Assembly (NCBI GenBank): GCA_022647725.1
Contig: JALCLG010000001.1
Coordinates: forward strand, 378,931 to 442,930
DNA length: 64,000 nucleotides
Direction: 5' to 3'
From: Bacilli bacterium
GTDB taxonomy: Bacteria > Bacillota_I > Bacilli_A > RFN20 > CAG-288
Part shown: piece by piece, positions 43,615 through 51,654 of the stretch
How the letters are laid out: every line of letters starts with the position of its first letter
Numbering within the stretch: the stretch's first letter is position 1
Made by a program: the position numbers and the translations under genes
Notes under the pieces: generated by a model
What the model was told of the DNA's origin: nothing
Seen by the model: only the letters and a program-made list of their open reading frames with translations
The model's database searches: none

Positions 43615-44505
43615 CTAGATATACAATTTTTCGATGATGTGATCGGCAAGCTTTCCAGCCACATTGACACCTGTCACCTTTTCAATCTCGGTGAAGAACG
43701 CGTTGCCATTGGCTTCTAAGAACATCGGCATTCCGCCATCGGAGATGGCAACATCGATGCCGGCATAATCCAGTTTCAGCACCTCGCAGGCTTTCAAGGC
43801 AACATCTTTGAAGGCCGTCGGAACCGAATCCGTGGCATTGAGGCCTTTGCCACCTAAAGCAATATTGCTGCGGAAGTCATTCTCGTTGACCCGTTCCATC
43901 ACGGCCACGACCTGTTTGCCGACGACCATCACCCGGAAATCGTGTCCTTGGTGCTTGGAGAGGAACTTCTCATAAAGATGGGGAACTCCGATATGGCTGT
44001 GATAGACCTCGTCAAGCTCGGCCCGGTCGTGGATAAGCTTGACCTGCTGCCCCATCGAGCCATGGCATTCCTTGTAGACCAGCGGATAGCCTAACAGCTT
44101 CTCCACCTCATCCAGGAATCCCTGAATCCGGGTCTCATCCGCTCCTTGGATATAGCAAAGCGGGGCGGGAATCGTTAATGGTGCCTTGATGCCGGCATTT
44201 CTCAGTGCCAAGATGGAAGCCATCTTGTCATCGCTGAGATGGAGAGACTCCGCACTGTTGAAAAGCGGAATCTGAGCCGCAATGGCATCGGCCAGATAGA
44301 TATCCTTATCAAGATCAATGGCAAAGCGGTAATCCTCAAGATGCGGGATCGTCGTGGTATTGCCATCGGAGACAGGAACCATCTCCAAAGCCGAGCGGAC
44401 TTCACAAGTCACGCCACGCTTTTCAAATTCTTCGCTGAGACGCTTGGCTTTGTAGGTGTTGTTGGGATTGTCGCAATAGCCGTTAACAAGAATCAATGCT
44501 TTCAT
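43615..44505 (-). CDS. RimK-like ATP-grasp ligase
   Basis: 296 residues from ATG 44505. ATP-grasp signatures in order: NSAESLHLSDDKMASILAL (pre-grasp), PLVYKECHGSMGQQV (ATP-binding Lys and Gly-rich loop), FRVMVVGKQVVAVMER, YAGIDVA, and FLEANGNAFF (metal-binding Glu/Asn). RimK relatives add amino acids such as glutamate to protein tails or small peptides; the substrate here is unknown. TAGAAT (44526-44531) gives a leader of about 13 bases, so the ATG at 44523 is too close to it. Confidence 0.85.
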   Translation of the reverse strand: MKALILVNGYCDNPNNTYKAKRLSEEFEKRGVTCEVRSALEMVPVSDGNTTTIPHLEDYRFAIDLDKDIYLADAIAAQIPLFNSAESLHLSDDKMASILALRNAGIKAPLTIPAPLCYIQGADETRIQGFLDEVEKLLGYPLVYKECHGSMGQQVKLIHDRAELDEVYHSHIGVPHLYEKFLSKHQGHDFRVMVVGKQVVAVMERVNENDFRSNIALGGKGLNATDSVPTAFKDVALKACEVLKLDYAGIDVAISDGGMPMFLEANGNAFFTEIEKVTGVNVAGKLADHIIEKLYI

Positions 44506-44583
44506 GCCGTTAATAAACCTCATCTATTCTAACAACTTTTCGCTGATTTTCAACGAAAGAAACCGCTCTTCGAAAAATATTAC

Positions 44584-44612
44584 TTGCTTATTTGGGAAAA
44601 GATAACTATATT
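44584..44612 (+). promoter_or_regulatory. Promoter of tRNA-Met
   Basis: TTGCTT (44584-44589), 17 bases, TATATT (44607-44612), 17 bases before the tRNA. Confidence 0.75.
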
Positions 44613-44629
44613 AATAGAGCTTAATAAAT

Positions 44630-44704
44630 CGCGGGGTAGAGCAGTGGTAGCTCGTCAGGCTCATAACCTGGAGGTCGTAGGTCCAAATCCTGCCCCCGCT
44701 ACCA
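44630..44704 (+). tRNA. tRNA-Met (CAU), initiator type with unusual positions
   Basis: 75 bases with encoded CCA. Full cloverleaf: acceptor GCGGGG/CCCCGC, D-stem GAGC/GCTC with A11:U24, anticodon loop CTCATAA, T-stem GTAGG/CCTGC. Initiator features: no pair at 1-72 and G30:C40, G31:C39. Departures from usual initiators: the end mismatch is C1:U72 instead of C1:A72, the third pair is A29:U41 instead of G:C, U27 pairs with G43, and the T-loop reads TCCAAAT, giving C at position 55. A terminator follows directly. Confidence 0.9.
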
Positions 44705-44712
44705 GTAAACAA

Positions 44713-44742
44713 TAAGGTCAGCTTCGGCTGACCTTTTTTATT
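44713..44742 (+). terminator. tRNA-Met terminator, reaching into the ribU 3' end
   Basis: AGGTCAGC-TTCG-GCTGACCT then six T; the stable TTCG tetraloop helps. Its last bases overlap the ribU stop region. Confidence 0.9.
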
Positions 44743-45559
44743 ATTGTTGTTTGTCGTCGGTATTGGGCTTTTCTGTCGTATCCGGTGCCGGCTTCTGAGG
44801 TTCAGGAGGGAGGGTTTTGAAGTCATCGTTCTTCATGAAGATCTTAGACTTGAAACGGCCGGTCTTCAGCATCCGGAAGATCACCCGGTTGAACAAAAGC
44901 TCATACATAAGACAGACTAAGAAACCTTTGAGAAGATTGAACGGGAAGTAAACCAAGAAGATGGCTAAGGCATAGCCCGCCTGATATTTTCCGAAGTAGG
45001 CATTGAACGTATCCGCAAGGTCACCGCCTTCCTTGATCCGGTCCTGGATATCGAAGATCGTCACCCACTCGGCACCATAGCCATCCAGATAGATCGGGGT
45101 GATGAAAAGCCAGTTCAGGAAGGTCATCAGGCCGCTGACAGCTAACATGATGAGAACATAGCCGAGATATCTGAGCCAGCGGTTATGGGAGAAGATATGG
45201 AAGCCTTTGTCGAGAATCAGCAGCATCAGGGAATAGATCAATGAGGTGAAAAGAGCCGTCAGATTGCCGATCGGAATCGGCGATCCGACCGGTCCCCAGG
45301 TCAGCAGACAGAGGGCCGTCTTGATGAAGGCCACCGCAAACGAGGCAAAAAAGCCATACAGCGAGTAGGCGACTAAGACGACGGCATCACTTAATTCGAT
45401 TTCAAGATACGGCACAAACGGATACGGCTGGATCTTACCGAAAAGCATCAGCAGATAGCCAAGAGCAGAAAGCATCGCCACCATCACCAGCCGCATGATC
45501 TGCTCATGGACGGTGAAGCGGGAATTGACGCGGCTCGGCCTGGATGAGGAACGTGACAT
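44741..45559 (-). CDS. ribU: Riboflavin ECF transporter substrate-binding subunit RibU
   Basis: 272 residues, six membrane helices. RibU-type S-component of ECF importers: PYLEIELSDAVVLVAYSLYG, FIKTALCLLTWGPVGSPIPIGN, and the LLKGFLVCLMYELLFNRV end. It binds riboflavin and shares the ECF energising module encoded elsewhere. It carries a hydrophilic, Pro-rich C-terminal tail of about 45 residues. The upstream FMN riboswitch fixes the ligand with good certainty. Import of riboflavin fits the flavin-using proteins in this window. Confidence 0.95.
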   Translation of the reverse strand: MSRSSSRPSRVNSRFTVHEQIMRLVMVAMLSALGYLLMLFGKIQPYPFVPYLEIELSDAVVLVAYSLYGFFASFAVAFIKTALCLLTWGPVGSPIPIGNLTALFTSLIYSLMLLILDKGFHIFSHNRWLRYLGYVLIMLAVSGLMTFLNWLFITPIYLDGYGAEWVTIFDIQDRIKEGGDLADTFNAYFGKYQAGYALAIFLVYFPFNLLKGFLVCLMYELLFNRVIFRMLKTGRFKSKIFMKNDDFKTLPPEPQKPAPDTTEKPNTDDKQQ

Positions 45560-45583
45560 AGAACGGCCTTTCTCCTTCGGGTA

Positions 45584-45633
45584 AGAAAAAACTCTGAACG
45601 TGAATGGAAAACACCACCCACCTTCAGAGCTTT
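45584..45633 (-). terminator. Riboswitch-controlled terminator before ribU
   Basis: Minus strand CTCTGAA...TTCAGAG stem with an inner GGTGG/CCA part, then six T. It lies between the FMN aptamer and ribU, as expected of a transcriptional off-switch. Confidence 0.85.
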
Positions 45634-45635
45634 TT

Positions 45636-45739
45636 ATCTTCTTTCATCCGGACTATACCGTCGGTCAGGGAATTCCACCCTGTCTGCCAAAGCTTGAGGA
45701 CTCTACCTCCGATAGGGAATCTCACCCTGCCCTGAAGAT
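45636..45739 (-). ncRNA. FMN riboswitch (RFN element)
   Basis: Minus strand: P1 ATCTTC/GAAGAT, then AGGGCAGGGTGAGATTCC, GGAGGTAGAGTCC, TGGCAGACAGGGTGGAATTC and GTATAGTCCGGATG, the conserved RFN blocks in order. FMN binding should favour the downstream terminator and lower ribU expression. Confidence 0.95.
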
Positions 45740-45757
45740 TTTTCTTTCGACACAACG

Positions 45758-45785
45758 ATTATAGCAAAGAGGCCGATAATGTAAA
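45758..45785 (-). promoter_or_regulatory. Promoter of the riboswitch-ribU unit
   Basis: Minus strand TTTACA, 16 bases, TATAAT with a TGC extension. Confidence 0.75.
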
Positions 45786-45792
45786 GCAAAAC

Positions 45793-45822
45793 GAAAAGGG
45801 GAGGCGTGGGCCTCCCTCTTTG
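45793..45822 (-). terminator. Terminator of the degV pair
   Basis: Minus strand GGGAGGC, short loop, GCCTCCC then TTTTCGTTTT. Confidence 0.75.
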
Positions 45823-45827
45823 TTTGC

Positions 45828-46715
45828 TTAGTTCGTCCGTTTCTTTCCGAAGAAGAAGAGAGCAACGGTTCCCGGACCGGCATGGGCGCCGATGATGGCA
45901 CCGATATCGAAGATCTTCACCTTGCCTTTGAGCTTGGGAAACTTGGCTTCGACCTTGTCCCTGGTCTCTTTGGCGTAGTCAAGACAGCCCGAGTTGGAGA
46001 TGAAGCACTCTTCATCATAATCCAGGCCGTTATCGCAGTTCTGAACCATCTTCTCGACTTCGGCATCCTCAACCTTCTTGACGGTTCTGACCTTTTCCCT
46101 CGGGATCAGATGACCATCCTCATCGACATTGAGAAGCGGGCAGATATGGAGAAGATTTCCGATGAATCCGGCCGTCTTGGAGACTCTTCCGCCCCGGACA
46201 TAATACTTTAAGTCCGTAGAGAAGAACCAATGCTGGACATTGAGCTTATGCTCTTCGGCATAAGTGCGTAAGTCCCCTAAGGACATGCCGCCCTTCCGTA
46301 GCTCACTAAGTCTCGACATCAAGAGACCAAAGCCCGAGGAAGCACAAAGGGAATCGACGATGAGAATCTTCCGTCCCGGATACTTCTCCATCAGCATCTG
46401 AGCAGCAGTGCAGGCCGAGTTATAGGTGCTGGACAGACCGCTCGAGAGGGTCAGATGAAGGACATCCTTGCCCTGTTTGACAAACGACTCAAAATAAGGG
46501 AGATATTCTCCGAGTGAGATCTGAGAGGTATGGGTCATCTTGTCTTCAGCCATCTCCTTGTAGAAGGTAGCTAGCGGCAGCGACTGACCGAAATCATCAA
46601 TGTGATCAACTCCGTCCAAGGTGTAGTGGTAGCAGATGAAGTCAATGTCTTCCTCTTTGAAGAAGCCAACGGTTAAATCAGCAGTCGACTCACAGCTTAA
46701 GACATAATTCGCCAT
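45828..46715 (-). CDS. DegV/FakB-family fatty-acid-binding protein (second of pair)
   Basis: 295 residues from ATG 46715, after GGAGG. FakB proteins present exogenous fatty acids to the kinase FakA. Seen: SCESTADLT, HTSQISLGEY (the fatty-acid carboxylate contact region), LSSGLSSTYNSA, the RGGRVSKTAGF segment, and the IGAHAGPGTVALFF end, in family order. It follows a paralogue after 39 bases. Two FakBs commonly split saturated and unsaturated acids. No fakA is in the window. Confidence 0.93.
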   Translation of the reverse strand: MANYVLSCESTADLTVGFFKEEDIDFICYHYTLDGVDHIDDFGQSLPLATFYKEMAEDKMTHTSQISLGEYLPYFESFVKQGKDVLHLTLSSGLSSTYNSACTAAQMLMEKYPGRKILIVDSLCASSGFGLLMSRLSELRKGGMSLGDLRTYAEEHKLNVQHWFFSTDLKYYVRGGRVSKTAGFIGNLLHICPLLNVDEDGHLIPREKVRTVKKVEDAEVEKMVQNCDNGLDYDEECFISNSGCLDYAKETRDKVEAKFPKLKGKVKIFDIGAIIGAHAGPGTVALFFFGKKRTN

Positions 46716-46754
46716 AGAAGGGCCTCCGATAGCCATGCTCTCCCAAGAGCCATC

Positions 46755-47642
46755 CTAGTTCATCCGCACCTTGCCTGTGAAGAAGAGGGCAACGGTGCCA
46801 GGACCGGTGTGACTGCCGATGGTCGTGCCGACGGAATAGATCTCCACCTTGCCCTTCAGCTGAGGGAACTTGGCTTCGATCTGATCCTTGACGGCATTAG
46901 CAAAAGGCAGGCAATTGGACTGGGAGATGTAGCACTTACCTTTATATTTTAACCCATCGTCAACGTTTTGTACCATTTTCTCAACAATCGCGGTTTCCAC
47001 TTTCTTCACCGTGATGTATTTCTCACGGGGAATGAGATGCCCATCCTCATCCATGTTGAGCAGTGGGCAGATATGAAGCAGGGTTCCGAAGAAGCCGGCC
47101 GTCTTGGAGATCCGGCCGCCCCGGACGTAATATTTCAGGTCGGTGGAGAAGAACCAGTGATGCACGTGCAGCTTGGTGTTCTCAGCAAACTCTCTGACCT
47201 CATCAATGTTCTTGCCAGCATCCCGCTGATCAGCCAGCATATCCATTAAGAGTCCGTAGCCGGAACTGGCGCCTAAGGAGTCCACAATATAGATCTTCCG
47301 TCCGGGATACTGCGGCAGCAGAATCTGAGCCGCGGAAGCAGCCGAGTTGTAGACACCGCTTAATCCCGTCGACAGGGTGACATGCAGAATGTCTTTGCCC
47401 TGCTTGAGGAAGCTTTCAAAATAGGTGACAAACTCTCCGACCGACACCTGGCTGGTCTTGGTCATCTCGCCCTTGGCCATCCGGTCATAGAATTCCGGGA
47501 AAGGAATCGACTGCCCTAAATCATCCGGATACTCCTTCCCGCCTAACGAATAATGGAAGCAAATGTAATGAATGTCCCGTTTCTCGAAATGCTCCTTCGT
47601 CAAATCGGCTGTGGAGCAGCAGCTTAAGATATAATCCGACAT
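46755..47642 (-). CDS. DegV/FakB-family fatty-acid-binding protein (first of pair)
   Basis: 295 residues, same length as its neighbour and closely similar throughout: SCCSTADLT, KTSQVSVGEF, LSTGLSGVYNSA, RGGRISKTAGFFG, IGSHTGPGTVALFF. AGGGGGAT precedes ATG 47642. The duplication is recent enough for easy alignment but several pocket residues differ, consistent with different acyl preference (inferred). A hairpin lies in its leader at 47660-47680. Confidence 0.93.
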   Translation of the reverse strand: MSDYILSCCSTADLTKEHFEKRDIHYICFHYSLGGKEYPDDLGQSIPFPEFYDRMAKGEMTKTSQVSVGEFVTYFESFLKQGKDILHVTLSTGLSGVYNSAASAAQILLPQYPGRKIYIVDSLGASSGYGLLMDMLADQRDAGKNIDEVREFAENTKLHVHHWFFSTDLKYYVRGGRISKTAGFFGTLLHICPLLNMDEDGHLIPREKYITVKKVETAIVEKMVQNVDDGLKYKGKCYISQSNCLPFANAVKDQIEAKFPQLKGKVEIYSVGTTIGSHTGPGTVALFFTGKVRMN

Positions 47643-47659
47643 GGTTTTATCCCCCTATA

Positions 47660-47680
47660 AAGGCAGCATCAGGCTGCCTT
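47660..47680. repeat. Hairpin in the leader of the degV pair
   Basis: AAGGCAGC/GCTGCCTT stem with a five-base loop, about 18 bases before ATG 47642. It has no T-run on the minus strand; it may slow decay or translation, or end plus-strand readthrough. Confidence 0.5.
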
Positions 47681-47768
47681 GAATTGATTTTTATCCGTCC
47701 AACTTATGATTTCGTCTTAAAAATTCATTCCTTTGGAATGAAGTAATCTTCTGAATAAATTAAGAATG

Positions 47769-48446
47769 CTACTCGAGAGAAGGAATGTTCCGAGCTAAAA
47801 GGATTCCCTCGGCCATGTAGCAGAAGAAATTCAGACCTAACACAATGATATCGGCAACGTAGACTCCTAAGGATAAGAAGCCCCCTTCAAAATAAAGATA
47901 GGAAGTCAAAGTCATCCGGACCACGGAATAGACTAAGACCCCTGAGATGGCTAAGGACGAATAGACAAAGCCCATTCGCCGGTCAATATAATGATCCACG
48001 AAGTCGCTGATGAAGGAGAAGACGGCAAAGCTGACCACGGCCATCAAGGACAAGGAGAGGCAGATGATGAAAGTGATGTCATTGAGTCCGGTCGCCAGAT
48101 TGACGGAGAAGGTTCCCAGAATCGATACGACCAAACCGATCTGATAAACCATGAAGGCTTGGTTCTCTTTAAGACTTAACGGACTCTTCAGAATCCGCTG
48201 CAGGCTGAACTCATTGAGACAGAGATACTGGGAGATAGCCATGACCAAAACCGTGAAGACCGTAAACAGCAGCTGCAGGTTGCGGATGCCATTGGTGGGA
48301 CCAATGTCATAGCTTCCCAGCTGGAAAGAGCCTTGGAGATTCCAATACGGAATCAAGGCAAAGATCTCCGAGGCAATGGAAAACAAGGTTAAAAGGAAGA
48401 AGATCAGACGGGTGATGAAAGCTTTCAGGTTTTTCATTTTCTCCAT
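47769..48446 (-). CDS. Six-helix membrane protein, function unknown
   Basis: 225 residues from ATG 48446. About six evenly spaced membrane helices (for example FITRLIFFLLTLFSIASEIF and GVYVADIIVLGLNFFCYMAE) with short loops and few conserved polar residues. I do not recognise it. TAGAAT (48455-48460) ends eight bases before the ATG and no Shine-Dalgarno is visible, so the message is predicted to be leaderless. Upstream on the same strand is the NimA-like gene. Confidence 0.75.
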   Translation of the reverse strand: MEKMKNLKAFITRLIFFLLTLFSIASEIFALIPYWNLQGSFQLGSYDIGPTNGIRNLQLLFTVFTVLVMAISQYLCLNEFSLQRILKSPLSLKENQAFMVYQIGLVVSILGTFSVNLATGLNDITFIICLSLSLMAVVSFAVFSFISDFVDHYIDRRMGFVYSSLAISGVLVYSVVRMTLTSYLYFEGGFLSLGVYVADIIVLGLNFFCYMAEGILLARNIPSLE

Positions 48447-48498
48447 ACTCAATTATTCTAGCCCACTGCCGATTCTTTTCAAGGATTAAAACGCCGAA

Positions 48499-48984
48499 TC
48501 ATTGGTTTTTGACGAGTTCTATGGCTTGTTTGCCTGTTAAAACGTCAATTGTAAAACTTAACAGCGTCACACGTTCCAGGGAAGAAGACACTTCCTGGTC
48601 TAAGCCCTGTCCGTCTTGCGGCCCGTATTTCGGGCCGATGGCGGTCAGCATCTCTTTCCGCTTAGTCTCATCCGTGACGACACTTACCTTACCAAAAGCC
48701 ATCACGCTCTCGAAATAGGTCGTGAAATGTTCCGGATGGATTTCGTCTTTCAGGACGACCGTGAAGCAGGCTTTCGAGTTCTTAGCGATGCAGCTTAGCT
48801 TATGGCCGGACAAAGCACAATGGAAATAGAGAGTCTTGTCCTGATAGACATAACTTAGCGGCACACCATAAGGATAGTCTTCTCCGTCAGCTAAGGATAG
48901 GACCCCGAAAAGTCCCTCCCTGAGGAGAGCTTCGCACTGCGCTTCGGATAAGGCCTGACGGGCCCGACGTAAGGGATAGGTCAT
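48499..48984 (-). CDS. Pyridoxamine-5'-phosphate-oxidase-like flavoprotein (NimA type)
   Basis: 161 residues. FMN-binding split barrel with the Pyridox_ox_2 pattern: LFGVLSLADGEDYPYGVPLSYVY, LYFHCALSGHKLSCI, ACFTVVLKDE, YFESVMAFGKVSVV. Relatives include nitroimidazole reductases (NimA) and other small FMN reductases; the true substrate is unknown. The start ATG 48984 lies 14 bases after a CAGAAT box, so any leader is very short. Confidence 0.87.
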   Translation of the reverse strand: MTYPLRRARQALSEAQCEALLREGLFGVLSLADGEDYPYGVPLSYVYQDKTLYFHCALSGHKLSCIAKNSKACFTVVLKDEIHPEHFTTYFESVMAFGKVSVVTDETKRKEMLTAIGPKYGPQDGQGLDQEVSSSLERVTLLSFTIDVLTGKQAIELVKNQ

Positions 48985-49070
48985 TTTCTGTTTTCTCTAT
49001 TCTGACCTCCTTCACCTGATATTGGGTAAAAGAGAAGAAGAAAAACAAAAGTCATCTGCGAAAATAGCAC

Positions 49071-49115
49071 TTAAGGAGATGTTTTAAATACTCAATTCCC
49101 ATTTTGTCTCCTTAA
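49071..49115. repeat. Inverted repeat in an intergenic stretch
   Basis: TTAAGGAGA (49071-49079) and TCTCCTTAA (49107-49115), a perfect 9-base inverted repeat with a 27-base AT-rich middle. No gene is supported between 48985 and 49204. It could be an operator or small RNA stem. Confidence 0.4.
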
Positions 49116-49204
49116 ACAGCGTTTCAGCAATGGGCACTTTTGATGGACGCCTTGCCGACAATTTCCAGTTAAAAACAAGCCCTTTCCTTCCCCGCCAGAA
49201 TAAG

Positions 49205-49233
49205 AAAAAAGCCCTTAACAAAGGGCTTTTTTA
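49205..49233. terminator. Terminator of tRNA-Trp
   Basis: AAAAAAGCCCTT, AAC loop, AAAGGGCTTTTTT; effective on both strands. Confidence 0.9.
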
Positions 49234-49238
49234 TTCAA

Positions 49239-49312
49239 TGGCGGGGGAGGAAAGAATCGAACTCTCAATAATGGTTTTGGAGACCACTGTTATACCACTT
49301 AACTACTCCCCC
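49239..49312 (-). tRNA. tRNA-Trp (CCA)
   Basis: 74 bases with encoded CCA. Acceptor GGGGGAG/CTCCCCC, D-arm GTTAAGTGGTATAAC, anticodon stem-loop GTGGT-CTCCAAA-ACCAT giving anticodon CCA, variable loop, T-loop TTCGATT, discriminator G. It reads UGG only, consistent with UGA being a stop. Confidence 0.95.
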
Positions 49313-49380
49313 AAACAAAGCGAGATATAGTTTACGTGAAACAGCCCCAAAAGTCAATTGAGGCAAGGCAGGAAAACGGC

Positions 49381-49812
49381 TTAAGCCTGATAGGTCTTGG
49401 CAATCTTGCTGACCAAACCCATATCGGCCTTGCCGGCATAGTCCGTCTTGAAGGCGACCATAATGGACTTGATGGAGTGATCCGGAAGCTTAGCAATGGC
49501 AGCGCGGATTTCCTCTTCCGTCATCATCTGCGGCAGATAGCCCTTGACGATGGCAATCTGAGCTTCGGTGGCTTTGACTTCCTCCGGACGGTTGCCGGTG
49601 ACATACATGGCCTTCTCATCTTCCAGTTCCTTGAGGGTATGGTTTAAGACCGCCACCATATCGGCGTCGGTCATTTCCTGGCCGGCACCCTTCTTATCGA
49701 TCTCGGCTTTCTGATAGGCAGCGATCACGACACCCAGAATGTTCTGTTTGTTGACATCGTGAGCCTTGAGAGCCATCATCTTGTCCTTCTTCAGATCTAA
49801 GACTGTAATCAT
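49381..49812 (-). CDS. yqeY: GatB/YqeY-domain protein
   Basis: 143 residues, all-helical YqeY fold: an N-terminal helical domain with MMALKAHDVNKQNILGVVI, then the tRNA-amidase-like tail domain with LPQMMTEEEIRAAI. YqeY is widespread in Bacillota and resembles the GatB tail, but its function is not settled. It starts 20 bases after the MreB-like gene, same strand. Confidence 0.9.
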   Translation of the reverse strand: MITVLDLKKDKMMALKAHDVNKQNILGVVIAAYQKAEIDKKGAGQEMTDADMVAVLNHTLKELEDEKAMYVTGNRPEEVKATEAQIAIVKGYLPQMMTEEEIRAAIAKLPDHSIKSIMVAFKTDYAGKADMGLVSKIAKTYQA

Positions 49813-49832
49813 AAGGTTTTACCCTTCTTTCT

Positions 49833-50819
49833 TTAACGTGTGGACAGCTTGTTGATGAAGCCGGCCATGCCTTTGATGACGGCATTGCTCGGTTCATCGG
49901 CAATCCGGACCGGAATCGACAGCGTATTCTGCAGATAGTCCCGTAGCCCGCCTAACAAGGCACTGCCGCCGGTCAGAATCAGGCCGTTGTGGACTAAATC
50001 CGAGGCCAGATCCGGAGGAAGGCTGCTGATCACATCGGTGATCTTCAGGGCAATGAAGGAAGCCAAGGGAAGCAGACACTGCCGGATCTCACTCGAGGAG
50101 ATGACCGTCGAGGAGGGCAGCGAGGTGATGGTATCCCGGCCTTTGACTTCGACCAGCTGGGAATCGCTTAAGGGGGAGAGGGTACCGATTCTCATCTTGA
50201 CGTATTCGCTGGTCTTCTTGCCGACTGCGAGATGCTTTTCCTGAATCAGATAACGGCGGATGGCTTCATCCATGGCTTTGCCGGCAATGGAGGTCGTTTC
50301 CGACGAGACCAGCTCACCCATGCTCAGACACCCGATATCGGTGATGCCCTGTCCGAGGTTGCAGACTAAGGTCGCCGTCGGAGCATAGACGTTCTCGCCA
50401 GCACCGATGGCCGCCAGCTTGACCTGGCTTTCCAGATAGATTTCCTTGGCCTGGAGACGTTTGCCGATCTCCACAAGAGCCGAGCGGTTGACCTTGGAAC
50501 ACTTAGAGGGAGCCGAGAAGACCAGGCCGATGCCCTTGAAGGAACGGTCCAGACGGAATTTGGCCAAGACCAAGGACAGATATTCCACGGCCAGGTCGAT
50601 ATCATCGACCAGCCCGTCAATCACCGGATAGACCACCTGATAGTTATACGGCGTCTTGCCTTGGATCTTGCTAGCTAAAAAACCGGTCTCCAGCACTTTG
50701 TGGTTGAAGGCATCAATGGCCAGGCAGGTCGGCTCATTGTAAACGACCTCCTGAGCCGAGGAGGAATAGATCAAGGTATTCTGACTTCCGAAGTCAATGC
50801 CGACGAAATCTTTATTCAT
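49833..50819 (-). CDS. Divergent MreB-family actin-like protein
   Basis: 328 residues with the MreB fold: GIDFGSQNTLIY (phosphate 1), NEPTCLAID, GLVFSAPS, the helix AAIGAG, and LTGGSALLGGLRDYL (adenosine motif). Two active regions depart from MreB: the phosphate-2 motif is NLGQGIT (154-160) where MreB has DIGGGT, and the EEP stretch that carries the catalytic Glu reads ESQV (130-133). ATP hydrolysis is thus probably weak or absent, while filament assembly may remain. TAGAAT (50828-50833) lies eight bases before ATG 50819, so the mRNA is probably leaderless. Likely a shape paralogue beside a canonical MreB elsewhere. Confidence 0.87.
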   Translation of the reverse strand: MNKDFVGIDFGSQNTLIYSSSAQEVVYNEPTCLAIDAFNHKVLETGFLASKIQGKTPYNYQVVYPVIDGLVDDIDLAVEYLSLVLAKFRLDRSFKGIGLVFSAPSKCSKVNRSALVEIGKRLQAKEIYLESQVKLAAIGAGENVYAPTATLVCNLGQGITDIGCLSMGELVSSETTSIAGKAMDEAIRRYLIQEKHLAVGKKTSEYVKMRIGTLSPLSDSQLVEVKGRDTITSLPSSTVISSSEIRQCLLPLASFIALKITDVISSLPPDLASDLVHNGLILTGGSALLGGLRDYLQNTLSIPVRIADEPSNAVIKGMAGFINKLSTR

Positions 50820-50827
50820 ACGTAACT

Positions 50828-50833
50828 ATTCTA
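50828..50833 (-). promoter_or_regulatory. -10 box of the MreB-like gene
   Basis: TAGAAT on the minus strand, eight bases before ATG 50819 and just past the terminator of the amino-acid importer. Confidence 0.55.
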
Positions 50834-50849
50834 CTATTTTATGAGGCGA

Positions 50850-50876
50850 GAAAAAAGGGAGAGGAATCCTCTCCCT
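50850..50876 (-). terminator. Terminator of the lysine-type ABC operon
   Basis: Minus strand GGGAGAGG-ATT-CCTCTCCC then six T. Confidence 0.88.
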
Positions 50877-50880
50877 GAGA

Positions 50881-51654
50881 CTAGTTCTTGGTCAGGAACT
50901 TCTTCAGCCGTTCATTCTGAGACTGTTCGAAGACTTCTTTCGGTGATCCTTCCTCGACAATCACGCCCTGATCCATGAAAATGACATGGTTAGCGACATC
51001 GTGGGCAAAGCTCATCTCATGGGTGACCACCACCATCGTCATTCCTTCCTTGGCAATGGAGCGCATCACCTCTAAGACCTCCTGAACCATCTCCGGATCC
51101 AAAGCCGAGGTCGGTTCATCAAAGAGAATGATATCCGGCGACATCGACAAGGCTCTGGCAATGGCAACCCGCTGCTTCTGGCCACCGGAGATCTCACTGA
51201 TCTTGAACTTCAGCCGGTCAGCCATGCCGACCTTTCTCAGATTGGCCGTGGCAATTTCCAAGGCCTGTGCCCGGTTCCGATGCAGGACTTCGGTCTGGCC
51301 GATGATGCAGTTTTCCAAGACCGACATGTTGTTGAAGAGGTCAAAGGACTGGAAGACCATGCTGATCCGCTGCCGTACCTGATTGGGATTGACTTCCTTG
51401 TCCAGAATGGACTGCCCCTTGAAAAGGATGGTACCGCTGGACGGGGTCTCTAAGAGATTGAGACAGCGTAACAAGGTCGACTTTCCGGAGCCGGAAGGTC
51501 CGATGATGGCCAGACATTCCCCTTTGTTGACGGTAAATGAGATATCCCGTAAGACATCCGTGGTATCAAAGGCTTTGGCTAAATGCGACACGGAAAGGAT
51601 CGGACCTTCGTAGGCAGGATTCATGAAGGCCGCTAAGGTGTTCTTGTTTCTCAT
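50881..51654 (-). CDS. Polar amino-acid ABC transporter ATPase, probably lysine
   Basis: 257 residues, GlnQ/HisP class: Walker [11 protein letters not shown]-loop FQSFDLF, signature ISGGQKQR, Walker [14 protein letters not shown]-loop VVTHEMSFA. Third gene of an operon under a lysine riboswitch, hence lysine import. Its ATG overlaps the permease stop (ATGA), with GGAG upstream. Confidence 0.92.
   Translation of the reverse strand: MRNKNTLAAFMNPAYEGPILSVSHLAKAFDTTDVLRDISFTVNKGECLAIIGPSGSGKSTLLRCLNLLETPSSGTILFKGQSILDKEVNPNQVRQRISMVFQSFDLFNNMSVLENCIIGQTEVLHRNRAQALEIATANLRKVGMADRLKFKISEISGGQKQRVAIARALSMSPDIILFDEPTSALDPEMVQEVLEVMRSIAKEGMTMVVVTHEMSFAHDVANHVIFMDQGVIVEEGSPKEVFEQSQNERLKKFLTKN

Noticed and set aside
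49130-49330. 66-codon plus-strand frame across tRNA-Trp
   Set aside because: It runs through the terminator and the tRNA gene and has no support as a protein.
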